Positions 17,076 through 26,635 are shown, counted from the first letter of the stretch. The stretch: 59,335 nt of DNA from Acinetobacter parvus DSM 16617 = CIP 108168 (GCF_000368025.1 NZ_KB849212.1:1274610-1333944), one strand, 5' to 3'. Notes: generated from the letters alone by a model not told the origin. A program made the numbers and translations.

Positions 17076-17963
17076 ATGGACGCAAAACTTAAAAAACTTT
17101 TTCAGCAAAAAGTCAACGGTAAAACAATCATTGTCACTGGTGCATCGAGTGGTATTGGTTTAACGGTTTCAAAATATCTTGCTCAAGCTGGCGCTCATGT
17201 GTTGTTGCTTGCACGTACCAAAGATAAACTGGATGAAGTCAAGGCGGAAATTGAGGCAGAGGGTGGCAAGGCATCGGTCTTTCCATGCGATCTCAACGAT
17301 ATGGAATCAATTGATGCTGTGTCAAAAGAAATTTTGGCAAGCGTAGATCACATTGATATTTTGATCAACAATGCAGGACGTTCAATTCGCCGTGCTGTAC
17401 ATGAATCAATTGACCGTTTCCATGATTTCGAACGCACCATGCAACTTAACTACTTTGGTGCAGTCCGTTTGGTCCTTAACTTGTTGCCACACATGATGCA
17501 GCGCAAGGATGGCCAGATCATCAACATCAGCTCAATCGGTGTGCTTGCCAATGCAACCCGTTTCTCGGCTTATGTTGCGTCCAAGGCTGCGCTGGATGCG
17601 TTTAGCCGTTGTTTATCTGCTGAAGTTCACTCACACAAGATTGCGATTACTTCAATTTATATGCCTTTAGTGCGTACTCCAATGATCGCACCAACCAAAA
17701 TCTATAAATATGTTCCAACGCTTTCACCTGAAGAAGCAGCAGACTTGATTGCTTATGCGATTGTGAAACGTCCGAAAAAGATTGCTACCAACTTAGGTCG
17801 TCTCGCATCAATTACTTATGCGATTGCACCAGATGTAAATAATATTTTGATGTCTATCGGCTTTAACTTGTTCCCAAGCTCTACAGCATCTATCGGTGAG
17901 CAAGAGAAATTAAATCTTGTCCAACGTGCCTATGCGCGCCTGTTCCCAGGTGAACACTGGTAA
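17076..17963 (+). CDS. acr1: Fatty acyl-CoA reductase Acr1 (short-chain dehydrogenase)
   Basis: This 295-aa short-chain dehydrogenase reduces long-chain acyl-CoA to the fatty aldehyde, the first step toward wax esters in Acinetobacter. The NADPH motif is TGASSGIG (residues 21-28), NNAG lies at 98-101, and the catalytic pair is Tyr166/Lys170 in SAYVASK. The length (295) and long stretches such as RRAVHESIDRFHDFERTMQL, TSIYMPLVRTPMIAPTKIYK and the ending RAYARLFPGEHW match my memory of Acr1 from A. baylyi closely. The ATG has an aggac ribosome site. A 246-bp leader precedes it and a strong terminator follows, so it is transcribed alone. Confidence 0.92.
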   Translation: MDAKLKKLFQQKVNGKTIIVTGASSGIGLTVSKYLAQAGAHVLLLARTKDKLDEVKAEIEAEGGKASVFPCDLNDMESIDAVSKEILASVDHIDILINNAGRSIRRAVHESIDRFHDFERTMQLNYFGAVRLVLNLLPHMMQRKDGQIINISSIGVLANATRFSAYVASKAALDAFSRCLSAEVHSHKIAITSIYMPLVRTPMIAPTKIYKYVPTLSPEEAADLIAYAIVKRPKKIATNLGRLASITYAIAPDVNNILMSIGFNLFPSSTASIGEQEKLNLVQRAYARLFPGEHW

Positions 17964-17981
17964 TCTTGTGATTCCGATTTT

Positions 17982-18014
17982 AAAAACAGCGTATCTAGAG
18001 ATACGCTGTTTTTT
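17982..18014 (+). terminator. Rho-independent terminator of acr1
   Basis: ACAGCGTATC/GATACGCTGT, a perfect 10-bp stem with a TAGA loop, is flanked by an A-run and a T-run. Confidence 0.9.
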
Positions 18015-18019
18015 ATGAT

Positions 18020-18484
18020 TTAAATAATTTGTGTGGATGTTGTTTGTTTCATCCAATCTGTTGTTTTTGTAATGGCATCCGCTAAATCCCCTGTCTGGAT
18101 ATCCTAACGCTGTCTAAATTGTTTAAGCGGCTCTAAGTCCAGTTGTTCAGTCCTCAAAAAACTTAACATCTCAGCCGACATTTCTAATTGATTTGCCAAT
18201 CATATCCAATTCGAAATTAATCGTAAAATAGTCAGCGGCACATGTTGTTTCGGTGCAGAGACATTGAATTGTTGAGCAATCATTTTCGTCAATTCAGACA
18301 AAAGAATGTTCTGCTCTGGGGCCACTAATAAGGACTGGCTCACTAAACCTGAATCTGTTGCAGCTCGCACTATCACTTTGCATAGATCATCTACGCTCAC
18401 CAAAGGCAGATAATGTTTTGGTGTTGCAGGAATTGCTCTCATTTTAGAGCATAATCTATATGCTCCCAATCTTTTAATTTAACT
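18020..18484 (-). pseudogene. Decayed NAD-dependent epimerase/SDR gene, C-terminal part only
   Basis: Three pieces of one protein lie in different frames on the minus strand: KLKDWEHIDYALK just after the azlD stop; then a middle piece (18200..18469) reading KHYLPLVSVDDLCKVIVRAA, SLLVAPEQNILLSELTKMIA and PLTILRLISNW; then a tail reading LANQLEMSAEMLSFL and LEPLKQFRQR, a TAG stop, and DIQTGDLADAITKTTDWM to TAA at 18020. The (V/I)(S/D)VDDL...I pattern is typical of the extended-SDR epimerase C-terminal half. The nucleotide-binding N-terminus is gone. At least two frameshifts and a stop make it non-functional. Confidence 0.65.
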
Positions 18485-18800
18485 AATTCAACCAGAACAC
18501 CAATCCATAAAAACACGCCAAACTCAGAATAATCGTCAACAAGGTATGTCGCACTTTATAAGCAATTACAATCGTTAAAATCGTGGCGAGAAAATACGGA
18601 TTCAGTAAAGTCGAACGAAATACCCCCTGCTCATCCATAAACACAATCGGAGTCGCAATTGCCGTCAGTAAACACGGTGCAGAATATTGCAAAGACTGCT
18701 GAAACCATTTGGGTAAACGCAAAGGAAGATTAGGTTCAAGCAAGATATAGCGATTCATAAACACCACAATTGCGAGAATAATCAGCAGAAACCAACTCAT
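18483..18800 (-). CDS. azlD: AzlD-type branched-chain amino acid export subunit
   Basis: This 105-aa membrane protein with three or four hydrophobic segments is of the small AzlD type. It begins MSWFLLIILAIVVFMNRYIL and has PRLLP-like RLPKWFQQSLQYSAPCLLTAIATPI, typical of the family. With AzlC it forms a LIV-E-type exporter of branched-chain amino acids. The ATG overlaps the azlC stop by 4 bp (translational coupling). The end abuts the decayed epimerase gene. Confidence 0.85.
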   Translation of the reverse strand: MSWFLLIILAIVVFMNRYILLEPNLPLRLPKWFQQSLQYSAPCLLTAIATPIVFMDEQGVFRSTLLNPYFLATILTIVIAYKVRHTLLTIILSLACFYGLVFWLN

Positions 18801-19504
18801 GCCATACGCTCCCGAATATTCTGTAGGCAGGTTGCGGTCAACATACCAATTACTCCTGCCATGATCGCTGCACTTTTAAAACCTAAGCTTAGAAAAACAA
18901 AGGTTAAAAACACCGAAACCAGTACACCCACCAACGTATTCAGGTTTTTAATAAAGGGAATCACTATCGCAATAAAGGTTGCAACAATGGAAAAATCGAG
19001 ATGATATTGATCTAAATTTGGTAGAGAGGAAGCCAACACAATACCGCCAATACTAAACAATACCCAAGCCAAATAGAAAAAACTGCCAGCCCCAAGCAAA
19101 AAATAAATATAATATTCACGCTTATGAATACCAACAGCAAACAATTCATCAGTCAGCAAAAAACCAAATAACAAACGCTGTTTTAATGGCAGTCTGGCAA
19201 TTTCTTCACGAAAATATAGGGCATATAAATAATGCTGTGTGGTAATCAAAAATACTGAAATGATAATGGTGAGTGCAGGTGTACCCGCCATAACCAAACC
19301 CAGTGTCATCAACTGCGCTGCACCAGCAAAAACCAATGCAGACATTCCTATGGCTTGCCCAGTACTCAGCCCTGCCTGAATCGCCATTGAACCTGCCAGC
19401 AAGCCCCACGGCAATACCGCGAAACATAGCGGCAGTATTTTGATCACTCCTTGTAAAAAAGCATGCTGGGGGGAAGAAAGATTTTCAGTAGAATCTGGGG
19501 ACAT
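18797..19504 (-). CDS. azlC: AzlC-type branched-chain amino acid export subunit
   Basis: This 235-aa inner-membrane protein with about seven hydrophobic segments is the large subunit of the AzlCD exporter. The family pattern is visible: ILPLCFAVLPWGLLAGSMAI near the N-terminus, then GMSALVFAGAAQLMTLGLV, TTQHYLYALYFREEIARLP and LLTDELFAVG. The ATG at 19504 is about 60 bp downstream of nothing but a short AT-rich leader, so the pair probably has its own promoter on the minus strand between here and the tex terminator. Confidence 0.88.
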   Translation of the reverse strand: MSPDSTENLSSPQHAFLQGVIKILPLCFAVLPWGLLAGSMAIQAGLSTGQAIGMSALVFAGAAQLMTLGLVMAGTPALTIIISVFLITTQHYLYALYFREEIARLPLKQRLLFGFLLTDELFAVGIHKREYYIYFLLGAGSFFYLAWVLFSIGGIVLASSLPNLDQYHLDFSIVATFIAIVIPFIKNLNTLVGVLVSVFLTFVFLSLGFKSAAIMAGVIGMLTATCLQNIRERMA

Positions 19505-19587
19505 AAGAACAACAAACTTGCGTTGGAAACTGGAGAATTATAATAAAGTTCAACATAAGAAGTGGAAAAATCATCTATTTTGAATGT

Positions 19588-19614
19588 AAAAAACCTCCCG
19601 AGGGAGGTTTTTTA
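19588..19614 (-). terminator. Rho-independent terminator of tex
   Basis: AAAACCTCCC/GGGAGGTTTT is a perfect hairpin with a CGA-type tight loop, and is followed by T-runs on both strands, 24 bp past the tex stop. Confidence 0.85.
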
Positions 19615-19637
19615 CATTATCAAAAATTGTAATAGAC

Positions 19638-21995
19638 TTATTTCGTCCCTTTAATTCCCGCCTGCAACAACAAGGCACCTAAACCACCAATTTTTTGCTC
19701 TTGTGGTTTTTCAGTTTTTGGCTTGCTCTGTTGTGGACGCTTAAAGTCACCTTCTTTACGTGGTGGACGCTGTCCCTGTGGCTTAGGTTCTGAACGTTCC
19801 GCACGGTCTTGCTGTGGACGCTGCTGTTGGCGAGGCGCTTTTGCAGGTGCAGAACCCTCAGCACGCATACTCAGGTTGACACGGTTACGTTCCACATCCA
19901 CCTGCATCACACGCACCTGCACGATTTGACCTGGTTTCACCACTTTATGCGGATCAGAAACAAATTCATTCGCCAGCTCAGAGATATGAACTAGACCATC
20001 CTGATGTACACCCACATCGACGAAAGCACCAAAGTTGGTGACATTGGTCACCACACCCTCAAGCTGCATACCCTCAGTAAGCTGGGCAACTTCAGTGATA
20101 TCCTCACGGAATTTGGCAGTGCGGAACTCTGGACGTGGATCACGGCCTGGTTTTTCCAGTTCTGCTAAAACATCCTGAATGGTGGGTAAGCCGAATTTGT
20201 CATCCACAAATTCATCCGCTTTGACTTGGCGAATGATTTCAGTATTGCCAATGATATCTTTTACCGTTGTTGCTTTTGCCGCAACAATTTTTTCCACCAA
20301 ACCATAGCTTTCAGGGTGAACAGCAGATGCATCCAATGGCTCTGAACCATTCTGAATACGCAAGAAACCTGCTGACTGCTCAAACGTACGTTCGCCCAAA
20401 CGTGGTACTTTCTTCAATGCCTGACGGTTGTCAAAACGACCATGTTCTTTACGGTATTCAACAATTTGCTGGGCAATGGCCTTGTTTAAACCTGCAATAT
20501 AGGCAAGGATTGCTGGAGAAGCGGTATTTACATCAACACCCACCGCGTTCACACAGTCTTCCACCACGGCATCCAGTGTTTTTGCCAAACCTGTCTGGTT
20601 CACATCATGCTGGTACTGGCCCACACCAATGGATTTTGGATCAATCTTCACAAGTTCGGCCAACGGGTCCTGCAAACGGCGTGCAATCGACACTGCACCA
20701 CGAATCGACACATCAAGCTCTGGCAATTCTTGCGAAGCGAGTTCACTTGCTGAATAAACCGATGCACCTGCTTCACTCACTGTGATACGTGTCAGTTTCA
20801 GGTCGGTATTGGCAGCCATCATCTCAGCAACCACTGCCTCTGTTTCACGGCTTGCAGTTCCGTTGCCAATCGCAATAAGTTCCACGTGGAACTCTCGACA
20901 TAAACGAGCAAGTTCCGCAATAGCACCCTCTTTATCTTCTTTAGGGGCAAATGGATAAATGGTGCTGTAGGCAAGCACATCACCCGCATCGCTGACAACA
21001 GCAAGCTTCACGCCTGTACGAATACCAGGGTCAACACCCAAAGTGGTACGGCCACCCGCTGGTGCAGAAAGCAGTAGATGGCGCAGGTTCTCAGCGAACA
21101 CATCCATGGCTTCCGCTTCAGCAGACAGACGTTTATCTGTTAGTAATGAGTGTTCAATCTGTGGGCGCACCTTGCCCAACCAGAACAGTTTTGCTGTTTG
21201 CTTTAAATAGTCCTGACGGCTTTGTGGCTGTAGCGTTTCAAGATTGTATTCGGTTTCAATACGTGCCAATGGTGCATCATCTTCACCATCTACTTTCAAG
21301 CCCAGTACATTTTCCTGACGACCACGCAGCATCGCCAATAAACGGTGTGATGGTACTTTGTTCAAGTTTTCAGAAAACTCAAAATAATCACGGAATTTTT
21401 TGCCCACTTCTTTTTTCTCTTCAGAAGCAACTGCACTCTTAAGAACTGCTGTTTTAGAGAAAATTTGTTTTAATTCAGTGGTTAATGCAATGTTTTGCGC
21501 CCAGTCATCAATCAGAATATGCTGGATTGCATCAAGCTGGCTTTCTACATCTGGATAATCTTCATGGCTAAAACCAGCCAATGCCTCAGTTGGATCAATT
21601 TGATCTGCAATAATTTTTTCAGCAATTGGTCCTAAACCCGCCTCTTTTGCCTTAAATGATTTGCTGGTCCGTTTTGGACGGTAAGGTGCGTAAATTTCTT
21701 CCAGTGCGTTCTTGGTTTCTGCGGCATTGACACGCGCCAATAAATCATCACTTAATTTATCTTGTTCTTGTAAAGACTGGATCACTTTCTCACGACGTTC
21801 GTATAAATCACGTAAGTAAGTCAAACGTGTATCAAGTTGACGTAATTGGGTATCGTCCAAGCCTTGCGTGACCTCTTTACGGTAACGTGCAATAAAGGGA
21901 ACACTGGCGCCTTCATCAATTAAACGAATAGCAGCTTCTACTTGGTTTGGACGTACGGCAAGTTCATTTGCCAACTGCTGAACTAAGTCAGTCAT
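19638..21995 (-). CDS. tex: Tex family RNA-binding transcription accessory protein
   Basis: This 785-aa cytoplasmic nucleic-acid-binding protein is of the Tex/Spt6-like family. The N-terminal helical region has VRPNQVEAAIRLIDEGASVPFIARYRKE, followed by the YqgF-like RNase H fold (TTLGVDPGIRTGVKLAVV), helix-hairpin-helix repeats (NTASPAILAYIAGLNKAIAQ) and an S1 domain (about 640-710: LEGVVTNVTNFGAFVDVGVH). The C-terminal tail of about 70 residues is rich in Gln, Arg, Pro and Lys and is probably disordered. The ATG at 21995 (MTDLVQQLANEL) is preferred to the upstream ATG at 22031. Confidence 0.94.
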   Translation of the reverse strand: MTDLVQQLANELAVRPNQVEAAIRLIDEGASVPFIARYRKEVTQGLDDTQLRQLDTRLTYLRDLYERREKVIQSLQEQDKLSDDLLARVNAAETKNALEEIYAPYRPKRTSKSFKAKEAGLGPIAEKIIADQIDPTEALAGFSHEDYPDVESQLDAIQHILIDDWAQNIALTTELKQIFSKTAVLKSAVASEEKKEVGKKFRDYFEFSENLNKVPSHRLLAMLRGRQENVLGLKVDGEDDAPLARIETEYNLETLQPQSRQDYLKQTAKLFWLGKVRPQIEHSLLTDKRLSAEAEAMDVFAENLRHLLLSAPAGGRTTLGVDPGIRTGVKLAVVSDAGDVLAYSTIYPFAPKEDKEGAIAELARLCREFHVELIAIGNGTASRETEAVVAEMMAANTDLKLTRITVSEAGASVYSASELASQELPELDVSIRGAVSIARRLQDPLAELVKIDPKSIGVGQYQHDVNQTGLAKTLDAVVEDCVNAVGVDVNTASPAILAYIAGLNKAIAQQIVEYRKEHGRFDNRQALKKVPRLGERTFEQSAGFLRIQNGSEPLDASAVHPESYGLVEKIVAAKATTVKDIIGNTEIIRQVKADEFVDDKFGLPTIQDVLAELEKPGRDPRPEFRTAKFREDITEVAQLTEGMQLEGVVTNVTNFGAFVDVGVHQDGLVHISELANEFVSDPHKVVKPGQIVQVRVMQVDVERNRVNLSMRAEGSAPAKAPRQQQRPQQDRAERSEPKPQGQRPPRKEGDFKRPQQSKPKTEKPQEQKIGGLGALLLQAGIKGTK

Positions 21996-22335
21996 CGTGA
22001 TTGATTCCACAAGGGTTAAGTCTAAAAGCACTGATTATAAAGTTCATGGCTATAAAATCCACTATTGTTTTTTTGAATATTTAATCAGTAGTTTTTGCAA
22101 ATCCGTCAATGTTTCTAAAATAACGGCGTTTTTTAGGCTAAATATTAAAAAATAGGTTGATTGTCATCATTTTGCCTGTATATATTTGGTATCTATCTCT
22201 TGATTTTATTGGCAATATTTGTTGCTTTATAACATAGCCAAAACTGTGCAATGAATCGTATACTTCAGGGTCTATTGACATTTCACAATCGCATTGCATA
22301 AAGACGATGACAATAAACGATAAAAGGAGCACATC
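21996..22335. other. Divergent intergenic region tex/ompR
   Basis: This 340-bp AT-rich spacer holds the promoters of tex and of ompR-envZ. I see no small gene or clear repeat in it. The ompR ATG is preceded by a strong aaaggag ribosome site. Confidence 0.5.
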
Positions 22336-23100
22336 ATGAGTTTAGTTGTACCTGCCGAATCAACGGAAACCGTACACCATGAAACCGATCGGGTCGAACG
22401 CATCCTAGTCGTCGATGATGATGTGCGCTTGCGTACACTGTTACAACGTTTTCTTGAAGACAAGGGCTTTGTGGTAAAAACCGCGCATGATGCAACGCAG
22501 ATGGATCGTTTACTACAACGTGAATTATTTTCGCTTATCGTTTTAGATTTTATGTTGCCTGTTGAAGATGGTTTAAGTATTTGCCGTCGTTTACGTCAAT
22601 CTAATATCGACACCCCAATCATCATGCTGACCGCACGTGGCAGTGACTCTGACCGTATTGCAGGTCTGGAAGCAGGTGCAGATGACTATCTGCCAAAGCC
22701 ATTCAACCCGAATGAACTGTTGGCCCGTATCCGTGCGGTACTGCGCCGTCAGGTTCGCGAGGTGCCAGGCGCACCAAGCCAGCAGGTTGAAGTGGTGAGC
22801 TTTGGACCGTGGGCGCTGGACCTGTCTACCCGCACCCTCACCCGCGAGGGACAGGTGGTGACCCTGACCACAGGCGAGTTCGCGGTATTGAAAGCGCTGG
22901 TTCAGCATCCCCGTGAGCCATTGACCCGTGACAAGCTGATGAACCTTGCCCGTGGCCGTGAATGGGGGGCAATGGAACGCTCGATTGACGTGCAGGTTTC
23001 CCGTTTACGTCGTTTAATTGAGGACAATCCTGCCCGTGCCCGCTACATCCAGACCGTTTGGGGTGTAGGCTATGTTTTTGTTCCAGATGGTGCTGAGTAA
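22336..23100 (+). CDS. ompR: OmpR-type response regulator
   Basis: This 254-aa cytoplasmic two-component regulator has a receiver domain with the acidic cluster VVDDD (residues 25-29), phospho-acceptor Asp71 in VLDFMLPVEDG, Thr in MLTARG and Lys in LPKPF. It is followed by an OmpR/PhoB winged helix (about 150-250; TLTTGEFAVLKALVQHPREP, RSIDVQVSRLRRLIE, TVWGVGYVF). It is followed 17 bp later by its histidine kinase. In Acinetobacter this pair is annotated as OmpR-EnvZ, an envelope and osmotic response system. Confidence 0.93.
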   Translation: MSLVVPAESTETVHHETDRVERILVVDDDVRLRTLLQRFLEDKGFVVKTAHDATQMDRLLQRELFSLIVLDFMLPVEDGLSICRRLRQSNIDTPIIMLTARGSDSDRIAGLEAGADDYLPKPFNPNELLARIRAVLRRQVREVPGAPSQQVEVVSFGPWALDLSTRTLTREGQVVTLTTGEFAVLKALVQHPREPLTRDKLMNLARGREWGAMERSIDVQVSRLRRLIEDNPARARYIQTVWGVGYVFVPDGAE

Positions 23101-23117
23101 GTGCGGGAAACTCAACC

Positions 23118-24581
23118 TTGAAGCTTGAACCGATTGATCCACAAGAATTTACCGACTTTGAGACCTACTCTGAAAAGCCACGAACCCAGTGGGAACGTTT
23201 TTTAGACAAGATCAAGCCACGGTCTGCCGCAATGCGTACCACCGTACTGGTACTGTTTACGGTATTCTTTAGCCTGTTTATGTCCTTGTGGTTCTTTTGG
23301 CGAACCCTCTATCTTCCTGAACTGCAACAACATGCGCGTTATCTCGCCATTGAGCTGGAACTGGTCAACAATCCTGACATTCGCATCCTACACCGCGATA
23401 CCGAAGTCGATATCGACACATGGCTAAAAAACCGTATTGGGATTGAATATGTCACCGATCCACGGGAGTTTCCAGTACTGGAAGATAAGTTTCTGGCCGA
23501 GTTCTTCACCGACCAGATTGAGGAAAAGCTTGCCAAAGAATTGGGGGTAGATAACGTTACCGTTTATTTTAAATTCAAGCCGATTCCACGTATCTGGATT
23601 CAAACGCCTGAAATGAATGGCAACTGGGTCAGGGAACCCCTCAAGACCTACACCAACTACAGTGTTGAACTGATTGCATCATGGCTATTTGGTGTGCCGA
23701 TCCTGTCCTCCATTATTATCCTGATTCTGGTACGGCAGATGAACCGTCCCCTGCGCCGTCTACAAAATGCCGCCAACAATTACAGTAAAACAGGCAAAGC
23801 TCCCTATCTGGACACCAACCACGGGCCACTGGAAATCCGTCAGGTCAATCAGGCCTTTAACCACATGGTGTATACACTTGAACAAACCGAACGCGATCGC
23901 CAAATCATGTTGGCAGGTATTTCACACGACTTACGCACGCCACTGACGCGTATCCGCCTCACCGCCGAAATGCTGCCTGATGAATTTTTCCGTGAGGGGC
24001 TGATTTATGATGTGGATGATATGGATGCCATACTGAATCAGTTTATTTCCTATATGCGCGATGGTTCAGATGAGGAACTGACAGATACCAATATCAACAG
24101 CCTGCTGCAAGAACTGGTGGTGCAGTTCAAGCCGCTGGACATCCGTTTTGAGGCACAGGAACTTCCCGTGATTCCTGCACGCAGCCTGTCACTCAAGCGC
24201 CTGATTGCCAACCTGATCAATAATGCCAAGCGTTACGGGGCAGAACCCATCGAACTGTCTGCCAGTCATGTCGACCAGTATATTTTAATTACTGTTGCAG
24301 ATCATGGTGAAGGCATCCCGCCCGATCAGGTGGAGGAACTGATGCAACCTTTTGTACGTGGCAATTCCGCGCGTACCATTCAGGGAAGTGGCCTGGGCCT
24401 TGCCATTGTGAAACGTATTGTGGACATCCATCAGGGACAGATCAACATCCACAACCGAGAGCAAGGCGGTCTGGAAGTGGTGATTTCCCTGCCTATTCCC
24501 ACACCTGAAGATGAATCACATAGCAACACCATCGACAAGATCAAGCAAACCCTGAGCGGTCATTTCTATACATCGGCATGA
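23118..24581 (+). CDS. envZ: EnvZ-type sensor histidine kinase
   Basis: This 487-aa inner-membrane kinase is the partner of OmpR. TM1 lies at about residues 41-61 and TM2 at 183-205, with a periplasmic sensor of about 120 residues between them. HAMP (about 206-258), DHp with phospho-acceptor His270 in AGISHDLRTPLTR, and an ATP-binding domain (N-box NLINNAKRYG, DHGEGIPPD, GSGLGLAIVKRI) follow. The start is TTG at 23118: no ATG or GTG occurs in frame before it and a TGA closes the frame just upstream. The rare start and short gap suggest coupling to ompR. Confidence 0.92.
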   Translation: MKLEPIDPQEFTDFETYSEKPRTQWERFLDKIKPRSAAMRTTVLVLFTVFFSLFMSLWFFWRTLYLPELQQHARYLAIELELVNNPDIRILHRDTEVDIDTWLKNRIGIEYVTDPREFPVLEDKFLAEFFTDQIEEKLAKELGVDNVTVYFKFKPIPRIWIQTPEMNGNWVREPLKTYTNYSVELIASWLFGVPILSSIIILILVRQMNRPLRRLQNAANNYSKTGKAPYLDTNHGPLEIRQVNQAFNHMVYTLEQTERDRQIMLAGISHDLRTPLTRIRLTAEMLPDEFFREGLIYDVDDMDAILNQFISYMRDGSDEELTDTNINSLLQELVVQFKPLDIRFEAQELPVIPARSLSLKRLIANLINNAKRYGAEPIELSASHVDQYILITVADHGEGIPPDQVEELMQPFVRGNSARTIQGSGLGLAIVKRIVDIHQGQINIHNREQGGLEVVISLPIPTPEDESHSNTIDKIKQTLSGHFYTSA

Positions 24582-24714
24582 CCGCCAATACACCTTGCTT
24601 TTTAGCAATAAAATTATCCTCCATTTCACCTATTAGACCTTAGCCGTAGTTCAATTCACTTTTCCAGTTTTATCGCTAAAATCCATATCCAATGAAAATC
24701 AAAATTGAGAATGG

Positions 24715-26238
24715 ATGATGTCTCTAGATCGTATTCGCCTTGCCTCACTGCATGACAAAGTGATGAGTGCTGAGCAGGCTGCCAGCTTTATTGAAAATGA
24801 CATGACCGTGGGTATGAGTGGTTTTACCCGTGCAGGCGAAGCGAAAGCCGTTCCTCAGGCACTTGCTGAACGCGCCAAGAAAAATCCGTTAAAAATCACG
24901 TTAATTACAGGTGCAAGTCTAGGTAACGACCTCGATAAACAGCTCACTGAGGCAGGTGTATTGGCACGTCGCATGCCATTCCAAGTGGACAACACCCTAC
25001 GCCGTGCCATCAACAACGGCGAAGTGATGTTTGTTGACCAGCATCTGTCCGAAACTGTAGAGCACATGCGTAACCTGCAACTGAAAAAACCAGATATTGC
25101 GGTGATTGAGGCTGTGGCGATTACTGAAGACGGTGGCATCATTCCAACCACATCGGTTGGCAACTCAGCCAGCTTTGCGATTTTTGCTGAAAAAGTTATT
25201 GTTGAAATCAATACCAACACCAGTACCGCCTTTGAAGGCTTGCATGACATCTACATTCCGACCTATCGCCCAACACGCCAGCCCATTCCATTGACCAGCG
25301 TGGATGAGCGGATGGGAAGCACAGCCATCAATATCGACCCTGCCAAAATTGTCGGTATTGTCTTCAATGACACCCTGCTGGATTCGCCATCAACCGTCAC
25401 GCCACCAGATGACGAGACTCAAGGAATTGCCAATCACCTGATCGCCTTTTTTGAAAAGGAAGTGGCTGAGGGTCGTTTACCGAAAAACTTGGGGCCTTTA
25501 CAGGCAGGCATTGGTTCAATTGCCAATGCAGTCCTGACAGGTTTAAAAGATTCTCCTTTTGAAGATCTGGTGATGTACTCAGAAGTATTGCAGGACTGTA
25601 CTTTTGAATTGATTGATGCTGGCAAAATGAAATTTGCATCAGGCTGCTCCATCACCCTGTCACAGAAATATGGCGAAAAGGTGTTTGGCAATATTGAGGC
25701 CTACCGTGACAAGCTGGTATTGCGTACACAGGAAATGTCCAACCACCCTGAACTGGTGCGCCGTTTAGGCATCATTGGTATCAATACCGCACTTGAGTTT
25801 GATATCTACGGCAATGTGAACTCAACACACGTTTGCGGCACTAAAATGATGAATGGGATCGGCGGTTCAGGTGACTTTGCCCGTAATGCGCATCTGGCCA
25901 TCTTCGTGACCAAGTCGATTGCCAAGGGCGGTGATATTTCATCTATCGTGCCAATGGTCAGCCATGTTGACCACAATGAGCATGATGTTGATATTTTGGT
26001 CACTGAAATTGGTTTAGCAGATTTACGTGGTCTGGCACCTCGTGAACGTGCCAAAGTGATCATTGAGAATTGTGTACATCCGCTTTACCGTAACGCACTT
26101 CAGGACTATTTTGAGCGTGCCTGTGAACGTGGTGGACATACACCTCACCTGCTTCGTGAAGCCCTGTCCTGGCATGCAAACTTTGAAGAAACAGGCCATA
26201 TGCTGGTTAGCAATATTGAGGTTGCTAAATCGGCTTAA
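24715..26238 (+). CDS. Succinate/acetate CoA-transferase family protein
   Basis: This 507-aa CoA-transferase of the acetyl-CoA hydrolase/transferase family moves CoA between acetate or succinate and their CoA esters. The catalytic glutamate is probably Glu290 in VMYSEVLQD, by analogy with the succinyl-CoA:acetate enzyme AarC. Other family marks are GMSGFTRAGEAKAVP near the N-terminus and the oxyanion-region glycine motif GIGGSGDFARNAHL. Three ATG codons are clustered (24711, 24715, 24718); 24715 or 24718 is the likely start. It has a strong terminator and stands alone. Whether it works in a variant citrate cycle or in acetate use cannot be told from sequence. Confidence 0.9.
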   Translation: MMSLDRIRLASLHDKVMSAEQAASFIENDMTVGMSGFTRAGEAKAVPQALAERAKKNPLKITLITGASLGNDLDKQLTEAGVLARRMPFQVDNTLRRAINNGEVMFVDQHLSETVEHMRNLQLKKPDIAVIEAVAITEDGGIIPTTSVGNSASFAIFAEKVIVEINTNTSTAFEGLHDIYIPTYRPTRQPIPLTSVDERMGSTAINIDPAKIVGIVFNDTLLDSPSTVTPPDDETQGIANHLIAFFEKEVAEGRLPKNLGPLQAGIGSIANAVLTGLKDSPFEDLVMYSEVLQDCTFELIDAGKMKFASGCSITLSQKYGEKVFGNIEAYRDKLVLRTQEMSNHPELVRRLGIIGINTALEFDIYGNVNSTHVCGTKMMNGIGGSGDFARNAHLAIFVTKSIAKGGDISSIVPMVSHVDHNEHDVDILVTEIGLADLRGLAPRERAKVIIENCVHPLYRNALQDYFERACERGGHTPHLLREALSWHANFEETGHMLVSNIEVAKSA

Positions 26239-26264
26239 TTTATCATTAAGTCAATAGAATAATT

Positions 26265-26288
26265 GCCAGCTTGAAAGCTGGCTTTTTA
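26265..26288 (+). terminator. Terminator of the CoA-transferase gene
   Basis: GCCAGCTT/AAGCTGGC, an 8-bp stem with a two-base centre followed by TTTTT, 26 bp after the stop. Confidence 0.8.
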
Positions 26289-26306
26289 TTGTCACTCTTA
26301 GATTAT

Positions 26307-26341
26307 AAAAAAAGCCCCAAACTTTTGTTTGGGGCTTTTTG
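26307..26341 (-). terminator. Terminator of the tRNA-Phe genes
   Basis: AAGCCCCAAAC/GTTTGGGGCTT with flanking A-run and T-run, just downstream (minus strand) of the last tRNA-Phe. Confidence 0.85.
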
Positions 26342-26345
26342 AATA

Positions 26346-26421
26346 TGGTGGCGGGACCCAGGATCGAACTGGGGACACACGGATTTTCAATCCGTTGCTC
26401 TACCGACTGAGCTATCGCGCC
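26346..26421 (-). tRNA. tRNA-Phe (anticodon GAA)
   Basis: A 76-nt cloverleaf on the minus strand with encoded CCA. It begins GGCGCGATAGCTCAGTCGG; the anticodon loop TTGAAAA gives GAA. It is identical to the tRNA at 26560..26635. Confidence 0.96.
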
Positions 26422-26559
26422 AATGGCGTGTATTAAGCCGCATATCAGGCAAATAGTCAATAACTATCCTGAGCTTTTGTTTTAAATGACGATTTTTCAC
26501 ACAAAAACCCCAGGCAAAAAAAATCCCTGATGGGATCAGGGATTGAAATTTCAAATTCA

Positions 26560-26635
26560 TGGTGGCGGGACCCAGGATCGAACTGGGGACACACGGATTT
26601 TCAATCCGTTGCTCTACCGACTGAGCTATCGCGCC
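26560..26635 (-). tRNA. tRNA-Phe (anticodon GAA), second copy
   Basis: The same 76-nt sequence as 26346..26421, 138 bp upstream on the same strand. The spacer between them has a short hairpin of its own (ATCCCTGATGGGATCAGGGAT, 26522..26542), so the two may be processed from one transcript. Confidence 0.96.
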
